This document shows positions 19,988-29,572 of a DNA stretch of 39,385 bases, piece after piece. Position 1 is the first letter of the stretch; each line of letters opens with the position of its first letter. The DNA is from Synergistaceae bacterium. Lineage in GTDB: Bacteria; Synergistota; Synergistia; Synergistales; Synergistaceae. The notes beneath the pieces are model-generated. The model did not search any database. It worked only from the letters and a program-made list of their open reading frames with translations, and was not told where the DNA came from. The stretch covers positions 1 through 39,385 of the forward strand of contig JAISXR010000186.1 in NCBI GenBank assembly GCA_031270375.1. Direction: 5' to 3'. The position numbers and the translations under genes are program-made.

Positions 19988-22575
19988 TTGAGCCCCAATA
20001 TTCCCCTGCTCTTTTTCCGCAGCCGCGAGACCATCTCGAGGGCCTCGATCGGCGTCATCCGATTCGGATCGCACTGCGAGAGTTCCTCTATCACTCCCTC
20101 GCGCTCCGCGTCGAAAAATATCTCTTTCTGCACGTTTTTTCTGGAAATCTCGGACAGTGCCGGCCGCGAATGTCCCGACGACCTTTCGAGTTCTTCGAGT
20201 ATCTCCTGCGCGCGCGTCACCACTAAAGAGGGTACTCCGGCAAGGCGCGCGACCTCCACGCCGTAAGACCTGTCGGCCGGACCTTCCGTCACTTTGTGCA
20301 GGAACCTGATTCCGTTTCTGGACTCCTCCACCGCCATGCTCAAGTTCACGAGCTGGGGGAGCGACAGGTTTGTGAGTTCGTGATAATGGGTGGCGAAGAG
20401 CGCCTTCGTCCGCCCTTCGACGTTGAGGTCGAGAAACTCCAGCACGGCCCACGCTATGCTCATACCGTCGTAGGTCGACGTCCCCCGCCCTATTTCGTCG
20501 AGTATCACGAGGCTGAACGGCGTGACGTGACGGAGGATGTTGGCGGTCTCCACCATCTCCACCATGAACGTGCTGCGGCCCAGGGAGAGTTCGTCGCGCG
20601 CCCCGATACGGGTGAAAATCCTGTCGAGTATCCCTATCCGCGCTTCCTCAGCGGGGACGAAAGAACCCATGTGAGCCATGAGGGCGACGAGCGCGGCAGT
20701 CCTCAGATACGTCGATTTCCCGGCCATATTGGGGCCCGTGATCACGGCGATACAGCCGGAATCACGCTCGTCGGGATCGAGCGCTATGTCGTTGGGCGTG
20801 AAGGGCGAAGCTGTTTGGGAGCGCTCTATCACAGGATGACGCGCTCCCCGGATTTTAAAAATCCTGCTTTCGTCCATGCACGGCCGCACATACGCGTTAT
20901 CCAGCGCTGCCTCGGCGAGCGAACACAGTACATCAAGGACGGCTATAGCAGATGATGCCGCCTGGCAGGAAGCGCCGCTGTCCAGAACCCGCGAGACGAG
21001 ATCTTTGTAAATCGCTTCCTCCCGGACGCCTATGTCCTGCTCCGCCCTGAATATGCGGCGTTCTATCTCCTTGAGGCGCTCGTTCACGAACCGTTCCCCG
21101 CCGGCGACGGTCTGGCGTCTCACATAATCAAGAGGGGCCTTGTCGGCGAAATTTTTGCCCAGCTCTATGTAATATCCGAAAACGGAATTTTTGCCCACTC
21201 TCACTTTGAGCCCCGTGCGCTCGCGCTCGGAGGCCTCGAATATCTTCAAATTTTCCTCGGCGTGCGCTATCGCGTCACGGTAATCGTCGAGTTCGGGGTC
21301 AAAACCGCCGCGGATGACGGCGGAGGTCATGTTCCTGGGAAGATCGTCGATCAGCGCTTTGTCGAGCAAAGCCCGCAACTCCGGCTGATCGGAGACACCG
21401 CCGAATATCGACGCGATCCCCGCGAATTCGACGTTCTCCAGGGCGGCACGAATTTCGGGCAGGGACGAAAGCGTGTCCCTCACGACGCCCAGGTCTTTCG
21501 GATTTCCGACCTTCATCGAGAGGCGGGATATAGCGCGTTCCATGTCGCCGCACCTCGAAAGCGCCGAGACGAGTTTTCTCCTGACGGGGTTGTCGTCGAC
21601 CAGAAACTCCACGCAATCGTGCCTGAAGGATATCTCGCCGAGCCGCCTCGAAGGATGCGATATCCAATCCCGCAGAAGACGCCGCCCCATCGGCGTCCTG
21701 CATCGGTTCAAAACGGAGAGGAGGCTGTGCCCCGCGGAGTCGAAAAGCTCCAAATTGACCTGTGTCGAGTGGTCCAATATCAGCATGCCGTCTGGTATTA
21801 TGGGGTGGATTTCGTGAACGTGCCCGCCCCCTCCAAACTGAGTCTCTTCGAGATATCTGAGCACCGCCGCGGCGGTCCCCGCCGCCGGGCCGTCGTCCTC
21901 CAGGCCCATCGCGTGAAGCGTGGGGATATTCCATCGCTTACAAAGCCAGGCGGTGCCGTACGGCCCCGAGAACTCGCTTCGCTCCCGGGATACGACCGTC
22001 GGACGAGGGTTGGCCCCCTCAGGCCACACCTCCGCGAAAGCGCTTTCCTGTCCGCGCGGCACGAGAATTTCCCCCGGGGAAAACGTCATGATATGAGAGA
22101 CGGCCTCGTCGGCCTCGAATGTCCCCGCCTCCAATTTACCGGCGCCCGAAGTGAGAAGGGCTATCGAGACGTTCTCCGCCCCGAAGTGGGCCGCGGCGAG
22201 ACGCCCCTCGTCGGGAGCGTCCTGCGGCACGTAGGTGCCCGGCGTGACGACGCGGACCACCTTCCGCTCGACCAGATTTTTTCCGTCCGGTTCCGCCACC
22301 TGATCGCAAATGGCCACCCGAAAACCGGCCGATATGAGGCGTCCTATATAGGCGTCGAGAGCGTGGTGCGGAACTCCCGCCATCGGAATCGCCCTGTCCT
22401 GATCGCGTGCCGTGAGCGTGATATCCAGTATCTCCGACGCTTTCACCGCGTCGTCGAAAAACATCTCGAAAAAATCCCCCATGCGAAACAACAGAATACA
22501 ATCGGGGTATTTGTCCTTCCATTCCGAGTATTGCGCGAGCATCGGGGTCATTTTTACGCCTTCCGGCAGTTTCAA
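19984..22575 (-). CDS. mutS: DNA mismatch repair protein MutS
   Basis: MTPMLAQYSEWKDKYPDCILLFRMGDFFEMFFDDA mismatch-binding N-terminus, VITGPNMAGKSTYLRTAALVALMAHMGSFVPA Walker A, ILDEIGRGTSTYDGMSIAWAVLE. Confidence 0.97.
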   Translation of the reverse strand: MKLPEGVKMTPMLAQYSEWKDKYPDCILLFRMGDFFEMFFDDAVKASEILDITLTARDQDRAIPMAGVPHHALDAYIGRLISAGFRVAICDQVAEPDGKNLVERKVVRVVTPGTYVPQDAPDEGRLAAAHFGAENVSIALLTSGAGKLEAGTFEADEAVSHIMTFSPGEILVPRGQESAFAEVWPEGANPRPTVVSRERSEFSGPYGTAWLCKRWNIPTLHAMGLEDDGPAAGTAAAVLRYLEETQFGGGGHVHEIHPIIPDGMLILDHSTQVNLELFDSAGHSLLSVLNRCRTPMGRRLLRDWISHPSRRLGEISFRHDCVEFLVDDNPVRRKLVSALSRCGDMERAISRLSMKVGNPKDLGVVRDTLSSLPEIRAALENVEFAGIASIFGGVSDQPELRALLDKALIDDLPRNMTSAVIRGGFDPELDDYRDAIAHAEENLKIFEASERERTGLKVRVGKNSVFGYYIELGKNFADKAPLDYVRRQTVAGGERFVNERLKEIERRIFRAEQDIGVREEAIYKDLVSRVLDSGASCQAASSAIAVLDVLCSLAEAALDNAYVRPCMDESRIFKIRGARHPVIERSQTASPFTPNDIALDPDERDSGCIAVITGPNMAGKSTYLRTAALVALMAHMGSFVPAEEARIGILDRIFTRIGARDELSLGRSTFMVEMVETANILRHVTPFSLVILDEIGRGTSTYDGMSIAWAVLEFLDLNVEGRTKALFATHYHELTNLSLPQLVNLSMAVEESRNGIRFLHKVTEGPADRSYGVEVARLAGVPSLVVTRAQEILEELERSSGHSRPALSEISRKNVQKEIFFDAEREGVIEELSQCDPNRMTPIEALEMVSRLRKKSRGILGLK

Positions 22576-22610
22576 CTCAAAAACCTCGTCATCTCCCGAA
22601 CGCCCCCGCT

Positions 22611-23501
22611 TTATGACAGGGCGTCTTTAATTTTCAGCGATATTTCGGCGGGCAATTTCAGGTATTTCACCACGTTTTTTGTTGACACGCCGCGCTTTTT
22701 TTTCTTAATTTTGACCGTCACGTTCGACACGCTGATGTAAGGATCCCATGAATCGGGATACGTCGTCACGACGGCGTATTTTTCGTCACGCGGATCGAGC
22801 GGGTCGCGCCACGCGTCCAGCGGCGTCATGAGCGCGCCGTAGTCGCCGCGCGCGAGCGATTCCTCGAAAGCGGCGGCGTTTTCTATGAACGCGATGTGTT
22901 TCGGAAGGTCTACCGCGTCCATCCACGCTCCGCGCCTTTCGGAATACGGCGCGCTCGCCTGTCTCACGGGCACGGCGAGCGAGAGATACCCGATCCAAAC
23001 GGCCTCCGCCAACCATATCGCCCATAACGCCCAGCCTCTGATCTCTATTCCACCGCTTCCCGAAGAGCCCGTCAGGGACCAGCCCGCTCCGTTTATTAGT
23101 CGCATCCATTCCCAGGCCTCGCGCGGATTCTCGAACAACAGACGAACCGTTTCGAATATTTCCGGCGCCTCGGACAATTTCGTAATGCCATACGCGGCGA
23201 GATAAAAAAACCAGTGGGAGACGTATGCGCAAACAAATACTATGATTCCGCATACCGCGGCGCATGGGACGTTTCTCACATGGAATGCCGAGATGCCCTT
23301 CGACACGGCAAATCCCAGCAAAAAACCCAACGCCCCGGCGAACAGGACATTGAGGTAAATGAGGGGAATTACCGAACTGATTATTCCGTACAACGCCCCG
23401 GCCGCCACCGCCAAAACGCAGCCCTCGAGCGTGGTCAGAATCACTCCGGACGGCGGGGCGACGCCCGAAGGTTTATAATATACGAGGTCCGGCCCGCTCA
23501 T
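22611..23501 (-). CDS. Hypothetical multi-pass membrane protein
   Basis: 296 aa, several hydrophobic segments in N-terminal half, soluble C-terminus; co-directional between mutS and ruvX. Confidence 0.7.
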   Translation of the reverse strand: MSGPDLVYYKPSGVAPPSGVILTTLEGCVLAVAAGALYGIISSVIPLIYLNVLFAGALGFLLGFAVSKGISAFHVRNVPCAAVCGIIVFVCAYVSHWFFYLAAYGITKLSEAPEIFETVRLLFENPREAWEWMRLINGAGWSLTGSSGSGGIEIRGWALWAIWLAEAVWIGYLSLAVPVRQASAPYSERRGAWMDAVDLPKHIAFIENAAAFEESLARGDYGALMTPLDAWRDPLDPRDEKYAVVTTYPDSWDPYISVSNVTVKIKKKKRGVSTKNVVKYLKLPAEISLKIKDALS

Positions 23502-23502
23502 A

Positions 23503-23970
23503 TCAACCTTCGCTTCGCTCGCCGCGGTGCGCGACGGCGTTTTTGGATTCCCCGAAATCGAGGTAGTTCTGCAGCAAAACCGCGGCCGCGACCTTATCGA
23601 CCGCGCGTTTCCTCCCGGCGCGGGAGACGTTGGCCTCCAGCAGCGCCCGGTTTGCTATCACTGTGGTAAATCTTTCGTCCCACATGACGACCTCAACGCC
23701 CGGAAAACATGCCCTGAGCCTTTGAACCGTCTCTTCGGCATGCTTCGCCTCGGGGCCGTAACTGCCGTCCGTGCGGCGCGGCATACCCACGACTATTTTC
23801 GCGGCGCCGCGTTCGTCCAATATCTTCGAAAGGTCTTCCATCCAGCCGTCTTTTGCCCGCAATACCGACACCCCCTGTGCGAATATGCCCGTGGGATCGC
23901 TCGCGGCCACGCCTATCCTCACTGTTCCTATGTCAAGAGCTATTACGTTTCCGTTGTTCGATTGGTTCAT
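23503..23970 (-). CDS. ruvX: Putative pre-16S rRNA nuclease (YqgF/RuvX)
   Basis: VIALDIGTVRIGVAASDPTG, IVVGMPRRTDGSYGPEAK, WDERFTTVIANRAL, KVAAAVLLQNYLD. Confidence 0.94.
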   Translation of the reverse strand: MNQSNNGNVIALDIGTVRIGVAASDPTGIFAQGVSVLRAKDGWMEDLSKILDERGAAKIVVGMPRRTDGSYGPEAKHAEETVQRLRACFPGVEVVMWDERFTTVIANRALLEANVSRAGRKRAVDKVAAAVLLQNYLDFGESKNAVAHRGERSEG

Positions 23971-26612
23971 TGATCTTTTGACTGCCCTTTCACGATTTTT
24001 TCAGCCGCTTCGAGAGCTTCCGCGAGGCGCGATATCCCGCTGCCTCCGCCCTGTCCCATCGACTGCTTTCCGCCTCCGCTACCGCCGATTATCGAGGAAA
24101 TTTCCCGAACCAGGTTACCGGCGTGTACCCCGCGTTTTACGGCGAGATCCGACGCCATGCATATGAGCGACGCCGACGGGCCCTCAATGCCGGCCAAGAG
24201 CAGGACGGAATCCTTCTCCAGTTGTTTCAGCCTGTCCCCGATCCGGCGCAGCATGTCGCGCGACGCGCCATTGAAGCTGGCGGCGACCAGCAGAATATCG
24301 CCGATCCGCACGCCTTTTTTCAGGATTTCGCCGGCCGATGAGAGCATTTCCGACAGAGCCAGTTCCTGATTCCTGCGCAGCAGCGATTTGTTCTCCTCCT
24401 GAACGGCCTTGAGCTTGGCGACAGCAGTCTGGGAGTCGGTCTCCAAAGCCTCGCAGACCGCGCGCGCGAAATCAGCGTTATCCTGGCACACCACCAGAGC
24501 CGCGGCGCCTGCGACGGCCGTTATCCTCCGCACTCCGGCCCCTATGCTTTCGTCCCTCAGTATCTTGACGAGGCCGATCTGTCCCGTAGCTCTCACGTGA
24601 GTGCCGCCGCACAGTTCCGTCGAAAAGCCCTCCACGTCGAGGACGCGCACGACATCGCCGTATTTTTCCTCAAACAGCGCCTTGACTCCCAGTTTCCTGG
24701 CGTCTGCGTAATTCATCACTTGCGTAGTCACCGGTATATCCGCCAGCACTTGCGCGCATATCATCCGTTCGACGCCGTCCGTCTGTTCTTTCGTGAGGGG
24801 AGCGAAGTGGTTGTAGTCGAATCTCAGGAAATCGGGCGACACCAGGGAGCCGGCCTGCCGTATGTGAGGCCCCAGGACGCGGCAGAGCGCCTCATGCAGC
24901 AAGTGTGTCGCGGTGTGATGCCGCCTTACGGCGTCGCGCCTCTCACGGTCTATCACAGCCTCGACCGTCATGCCGACGGCCAGTTTCCCGGCCGCCACCC
25001 TGCCGGAGTGAATTATGAGGTCTCCGCTCGGGCGAGTCGTGTCGGATACATCAAAACGCGTCCCGCCGGAAGATAAAAATCCCTTATCACCGACCTGCCC
25101 GCCGCGCTCGGCGTAAAACGGCGTGCGCGAAAGCGCCACAAGCGCTTCCTCTCCCTCGCCGGCCTCACGCTTCAGCAAGCCATCCGCCACTATCGCCACG
25201 ACCTCCGCGCTCACCCTGTCCGTGTCGTAGCCGTCGAACGGGGTAGCGCCGTATTTGTCGGCGAGTTCGGTGAAGACGTTTTTTGTTATCGACGCGGCCG
25301 CCTGTTTGCTCGACGCGCGCGCGCGCTCCCTCTGGCGCTCCATCTCCCTGTCGAAGTCGGCGCGCACGACCGAGACGCCGGTTTCGGCCGCGATCTCCTC
25401 GGTCAGTTCCAAGGGGAAACCGTATGTGTCGTAAAGCAGGAACGCCAATTCACCCGAGAAAGTGCCGGAGCCGGAACGTTTTATCTTGGCGATCTCGCCG
25501 TCGAGTATCTCGGTGCCCTGGGCGAGGGTATGCAGAAACCGTTCCTCCTCAAGGGAGACGATCTGTTCTATGGCGGATTTCTGCTCGATCAGTTCCCTGT
25601 ATTCGCCGCCCATTATCCCGTTCACCACGGGCAACAGGCCGGCCAGAAAAGGACGCTCCACGCCGATTATCCTGCCGTATCGCACGCTTCGGCGTATCAG
25701 ACGCCGCAGGACGTAGCCCGGCCCATCGTTCGACGGCAGTAAACCGTCCGCTATCATGAACGCGGACGCCCTCAAGTGATCGGAGATGACGCGCACAGAC
25801 AGGTCGCCCTTCTCCGAATCCCCGTACTTTATCCCTGCCAGTTCGCACGCGCGATTGATCACCGGCCTGAAAAGATCCGTCTCAAAGTCGCCCTTTACGC
25901 GCTGAACCACGGACGAAAGACGTTCGAGCCCCATGCCGGTATCGATGTTTTGCTTCGGCAGCGGCGTCAAAATGCCGTTTTCGTCGCGCGAAAACTGCAT
26001 GAACACCAGGTTCCATATTTCGAGATACCTGTCGCACGAGCATCCCACCCCGCAATCGGGTTTTCCGCAGGAGAACTCGGGCCCCTGGTCGTAGATCAGC
26101 TCCGAGCACGGCCCGCACGGGCCGGTAGGGCCTGCGGCCCAGAAGTTGTCGTCGTCCCCCAGGCGTATTATCCGCTCGTCTGGCAGGGCCACGAGAGATT
26201 TCCAGAAACCGTGAGCCTCGTCGTCGTCCAGATATATCGTGGCGTACATGCGGTCGGGGTCGAGCCCGACATGCTCCGTCAGGAAAGTCCACGCCCACGG
26301 GATTATCTCTTTTTTGAAATAATCGCCGAAACTGAAATTGCCCAGCATTTCGAAAAACGTGTGATGACGGGCGGTGCGCCCCACGTTTTCTATATCGTTC
26401 GTCCTGATGCATTTCTGGGAGGTGACCGCCCTCGTCACCTCAGGGGTGCGCAGCCCCAGAAAATATGGCTTGAACGGCACCATTCCGGCCACGGTAAACA
26501 TGAGGGTGGGGTCGTCAGGGACGAGAGGAAAGCTGGGATATCTCCTGCACCCCTTCCCCTCGAAATAAGTCAGGAACATCTCGCGAAGCTCGTTCGCACT
26601 TCTTGGTTTCAT
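23967..26612 (-). CDS. alaS: Alanine--tRNA ligase
   Basis: RSANELREMFLTYFEGKGCRRYPSFPLVPDDPTLMFTVAGM, GPCGPCSELIYD, HHTATHLLHEALC, ELCGGTHV; start set at MKPRSANE (supplied ORF extends to 26636). Confidence 0.97.
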   Translation of the reverse strand: MKPRSANELREMFLTYFEGKGCRRYPSFPLVPDDPTLMFTVAGMVPFKPYFLGLRTPEVTRAVTSQKCIRTNDIENVGRTARHHTFFEMLGNFSFGDYFKKEIIPWAWTFLTEHVGLDPDRMYATIYLDDDEAHGFWKSLVALPDERIIRLGDDDNFWAAGPTGPCGPCSELIYDQGPEFSCGKPDCGVGCSCDRYLEIWNLVFMQFSRDENGILTPLPKQNIDTGMGLERLSSVVQRVKGDFETDLFRPVINRACELAGIKYGDSEKGDLSVRVISDHLRASAFMIADGLLPSNDGPGYVLRRLIRRSVRYGRIIGVERPFLAGLLPVVNGIMGGEYRELIEQKSAIEQIVSLEEERFLHTLAQGTEILDGEIAKIKRSGSGTFSGELAFLLYDTYGFPLELTEEIAAETGVSVVRADFDREMERQRERARASSKQAAASITKNVFTELADKYGATPFDGYDTDRVSAEVVAIVADGLLKREAGEGEEALVALSRTPFYAERGGQVGDKGFLSSGGTRFDVSDTTRPSGDLIIHSGRVAAGKLAVGMTVEAVIDRERRDAVRRHHTATHLLHEALCRVLGPHIRQAGSLVSPDFLRFDYNHFAPLTKEQTDGVERMICAQVLADIPVTTQVMNYADARKLGVKALFEEKYGDVVRVLDVEGFSTELCGGTHVRATGQIGLVKILRDESIGAGVRRITAVAGAAALVVCQDNADFARAVCEALETDSQTAVAKLKAVQEENKSLLRRNQELALSEMLSSAGEILKKGVRIGDILLVAASFNGASRDMLRRIGDRLKQLEKDSVLLLAGIEGPSASLICMASDLAVKRGVHAGNLVREISSIIGGSGGGKQSMGQGGGSGISRLAEALEAAEKIVKGQSKDQ

Positions 26613-26811
26613 CCTATCCACGCCCGACATCCCCACGCTTTCTCACGATACTTCCTTTATCCTTTTAAATATTATCACGAAACCGCCGTTCACGCCAAAT
26701 TATCGCGGCTTCCCCGCAGGGTAAAGCGGCAAAAAATGGTGGTGAAGGATTCAAAAGAGATATATGATGAAGAAAGCCAACAATCACGAAGACAATTTCG
26801 TTGAATTACCT

Positions 26812-27873
26812 TTAAAATGTCGCCGCCCCATCGGAAAACCAAGCGCGAGTTTTATTTGCTATTCGCACCAAAGTCAACATAACCGGCACTTCAACCAGTA
26901 CGCCAACGATAGTGGCAAGAGCGACGGGGGAAGACGCGCCAAACAGCGAAATTGCCACAGCCACGGCCAGTTCGAAAAAATTTGAAGCGCCGATCATCCC
27001 AGCCGGAGCGGCTATGTCATGGGACAGTTTCAAAACGCGGCTCGCGAGATAAGCAATAAAGAAAATCAAAAACGTCTGAATTATAAGCGGTATGGCAATC
27101 AGGAGAATGTGCAGGGGATTTTCCAAAATGACATTGCCCTGAAAGGAAAATATAATCACAAGCGTCAGCAATAAACCGATAATTGTGGTGTTCCCAAATT
27201 TCGGGATAAATTTGTTTTGAAAGTAATCCGCCCCTCGGCGTTTTATGACCGCATTGCGAGTAACCGCACCGCCTGCGAGCGGAATTACGACGAACAGGAC
27301 AACGGATAAAATCAGCGTATCCCACGGAACAGAAACGCCGCCCACACCGAGAAGAAACGCCACAATCGGGGTGAACGCTACGAGGATTATCAAATCGTTC
27401 GTCGCTACTTGTACGACCGTATAAGCGGCGTTTCCTCCCGTTAGGTGGCTCCACACAAAAACCATCGCCGTACATGGCGCGGCGCCGAGCAGAACTGCCC
27501 CGGCAAGATAGTCTTTGGCAAGGTCCGGCGTGATGATATCCGTAAACACAACATAAAAAAACAGATTGGCAATGCCAAACATAGTGAACGGCTTTATCAG
27601 CCAGTTCGTGATCCAAGTGACAAAAAGTCCCTTCGGATTTCTCCCAATATATTTAATGCTTCGAAAATCCACTTTCAACATCATCGGGTAAATCATCACC
27701 CATATCAAAACCGCAATCGGCACGGATACGTTCGCGTACTCGAAACGTCCGAGAAACGCTGGAACAAACGGCAAGAATTTGCCAATCAGAATACCTGCCG
27801 CCATACAGAAGATCACCCATATGGTTAAGTAGCGTTCGAAGAAACCAATGCCTGTATTTGTTGAATTCTCCAT
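26812..27873 (-). CDS. ACR3-family arsenite efflux permease
   Basis: GIGFFERYLTIWVIFCMAAGILIGKFLP, IWVMIYPMMLKVDF, GAAPCTAMVFVWSHLTGG, QVATNDLIILVAFTPIVAFLLG are ACR3-like; start at MENSTN assumed (ORF extends to 27900, overlapping hgcB by 10 nt). Confidence 0.94.
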   Translation of the reverse strand: MENSTNTGIGFFERYLTIWVIFCMAAGILIGKFLPFVPAFLGRFEYANVSVPIAVLIWVMIYPMMLKVDFRSIKYIGRNPKGLFVTWITNWLIKPFTMFGIANLFFYVVFTDIITPDLAKDYLAGAVLLGAAPCTAMVFVWSHLTGGNAAYTVVQVATNDLIILVAFTPIVAFLLGVGGVSVPWDTLILSVVLFVVIPLAGGAVTRNAVIKRRGADYFQNKFIPKFGNTTIIGLLLTLVIIFSFQGNVILENPLHILLIAIPLIIQTFLIFFIAYLASRVLKLSHDIAAPAGMIGASNFFELAVAVAISLFGASSPVALATIVGVLVEVPVMLTLVRIANKTRAWFSDGAATF

Positions 27874-27890
27874 ATTATTATCATTTTCCT

Positions 27891-28184
27891 TTAACAACAT
27901 TCATTTTTGGAACAACAGCAGTCCGTTTCCGTTCCATTGAACCATCCCGCGATTATGGCCGCAGCGCAACCCACGTTCGCATTGACGCTAATGGCTTCTT
28001 TCGGGCAGTTGAGCGCACAAGCTCCACACTCCATACAACCATCGAGGTCCTCAATTCGTGCCTTGCCGCCCTCGATATGGAAGACCCCGTGAGGACAAAC
28101 GTCAACACATATTCCGCATCCGACACAAATTTCCGGGTTCAATCTGAGAGTCGTCACGCCCTTCAAATACGTATGTTTTGTCAT
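27891..28184 (-). CDS. hgcB: HgcB-like dicluster ferredoxin (mercury methylation)
   Basis: 97 aa with two CxxCxxCxxxCP motifs (CVGCGICVDVCP, CMECGACALNCP), an additional NVGC cysteine and a C-terminal DCCCSKNECC tail; directly downstream of hgcA. Confidence 0.92.
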   Translation of the reverse strand: MTKHTYLKGVTTLRLNPEICVGCGICVDVCPHGVFHIEGGKARIEDLDGCMECGACALNCPKEAISVNANVGCAAAIIAGWFNGTETDCCCSKNECC

Positions 28185-28191
28185 GTTCTGC

Positions 28192-29238
28192 TCACCTCGT
28201 TAAATGTCGAGCCAGAATAAAAGCGCTACCCACGGCCAATGAAAGCACTATTGGCGGCAAAGCCGTTTTCAATTCTTTCGTGACGCCGGAAAAGGACGTG
28301 TAGGTCGAGGAACCGGTGAAACCCATCGCGATATACGCCGATAAAGCGGGTAAGGCAAGAAGGTACCCAGTCGCCAACAAACGGGAACCAACGTCAAACC
28401 ATCCGTTCAACCAGACGATAAAAGCAGACCAGAGCAAGCCCATGAGCCAGCCTTTCCAAGAGAAAGCTCTTCCCGGGATGATCGGAAGCAAAAGAGGCGT
28501 GATGGTTGTTCCCATTAATACCGCTCCGAAATACGCGAGAAAATCAGGCAACTCGAACGGCCGAACGGCAAAAAGATTGATTAGAAACAAAACGCCGAAC
28601 AAAGTCAGGGATTTCTTTGCCGCCCGCACAATTTCTACCGGCGTCAAAACCAGTCTGTCGCGCGTGGTAAACTCGACTGTCCTCATCGCTTCCGTCGCGC
28701 GATTCCCTGCTCTCAGATATTCCTTGATGTCCATTGCCCTGACCGGCCCATACAAAACGGAAAATCCGGAGCGTTTTTTCACTTCTTGCGCGCATACTCC
28801 GGTAGCCCCAAGCTGAGGCAGTATCAAAGTTCTATGCGAAACAACCTCGGAGAGACTGGTTTCTTGAATACGTTTCACAAGTTCGTCAGTGCCGAAAGTA
28901 CCTTTTCCAGCCGCACACCACACATTAACGCCCTTCGTATCAAGTATCAGAAGCCAACCATTGAATCCGGCAAGCTCTTTACGAAGCTGATCGAATGTCA
29001 GTTTGTAGCTGGCGCTTACAAGCACAGGGGACATGTCGTTTGGAAACCCCACAGAATAAAGTCCTGGTGTGGTTTTGTAGCTCATCCTTCCGATTCCCCA
29101 ACGAACTTTCCACGCTCCTAACATATCCTTGAACGTCAAGCTGGTCGAAACGCTTTCTATCGCATTTTTTGGGCCTGACGCACAACAACATGCTTTCTCT
29201 AATCTATCGCAGCATTGGAGGCGATTCACTCGCAACAC
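28192..29238 (-). CDS. hgcA: HgcA-like corrinoid protein (mercury methylation)
   Basis: HgcA cap-helix signature NVWCAAGK within LDTKGVNVWCAAGKGTFGTDELV, followed by a C-terminal multi-TM domain; adjacent to hgcB; GTG start overlapping the arsR stop by 13 nt. Confidence 0.94.
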   Translation of the reverse strand: MLRVNRLQCCDRLEKACCCASGPKNAIESVSTSLTFKDMLGAWKVRWGIGRMSYKTTPGLYSVGFPNDMSPVLVSASYKLTFDQLRKELAGFNGWLLILDTKGVNVWCAAGKGTFGTDELVKRIQETSLSEVVSHRTLILPQLGATGVCAQEVKKRSGFSVLYGPVRAMDIKEYLRAGNRATEAMRTVEFTTRDRLVLTPVEIVRAAKKSLTLFGVLFLINLFAVRPFELPDFLAYFGAVLMGTTITPLLLPIIPGRAFSWKGWLMGLLWSAFIVWLNGWFDVGSRLLATGYLLALPALSAYIAMGFTGSSTYTSFSGVTKELKTALPPIVLSLAVGSAFILARHLTR

Positions 29239-29546
29239 CCCTTGTAAACGGTCTCATCTTCGGTAACCTCTGTAATTTTCCGCAACAAATCGATAGCATA
29301 TTCGCTTCCGTCTTCGCTTATCGAGTAATACGTCCATTTACCTTCGTCGCGTGACACGACAACACCGCTTTTACAAAGAATTTTCATGTGGTGCGACAAT
29401 GTTGGCTGTGATATATCCAATGTTTCAAGCAATACACAAGCGCATTTTTCGCCGCTTTGAAGCATTTCCAAGATCATAAGGCGATTTTTATCACAAAAAG
29501 CCTTGAATATTGTCACTTTATCGAGGTAGCAATTTTTCAAAAACAT
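29226..29546 (-). CDS. arsR: ArsR/SmtB-family metal(loid)-responsive repressor
   Basis: Winged-helix motif LLETLDISQPTLSHHMKILCKSGVVVSRDEGKWTYYSI, CxC sensor-like motif EKCACVL, C-terminal GCCE; ATG at 29546 (supplied ORF starts at TTG 29549). Confidence 0.9.
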   Translation of the reverse strand: MFLKNCYLDKVTIFKAFCDKNRLMILEMLQSGEKCACVLLETLDISQPTLSHHMKILCKSGVVVSRDEGKWTYYSISEDGSEYAIDLLRKITEVTEDETVYKGCCE

Positions 29547-29572
29547 CAACCCGTCCAGTTGTTATATCGAAA

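Noticed and set aside
18239-20452. Extended 737-aa MutL ORF
   Set aside because: The first ~155 residues overlap mutS out of frame; the canonical MutL start is at 19987 with an ATGA junction
21262-22740. 492-aa plus-strand ORF opposite mutS
   Set aside because: Antisense shadow of a strongly supported MutS gene; Arg/His/Pro-rich composition and no family motifs
25776-26804. 342-aa plus-strand ORF opposite alaS
   Set aside because: Antisense to the conserved alaS catalytic region; no recognisable domains
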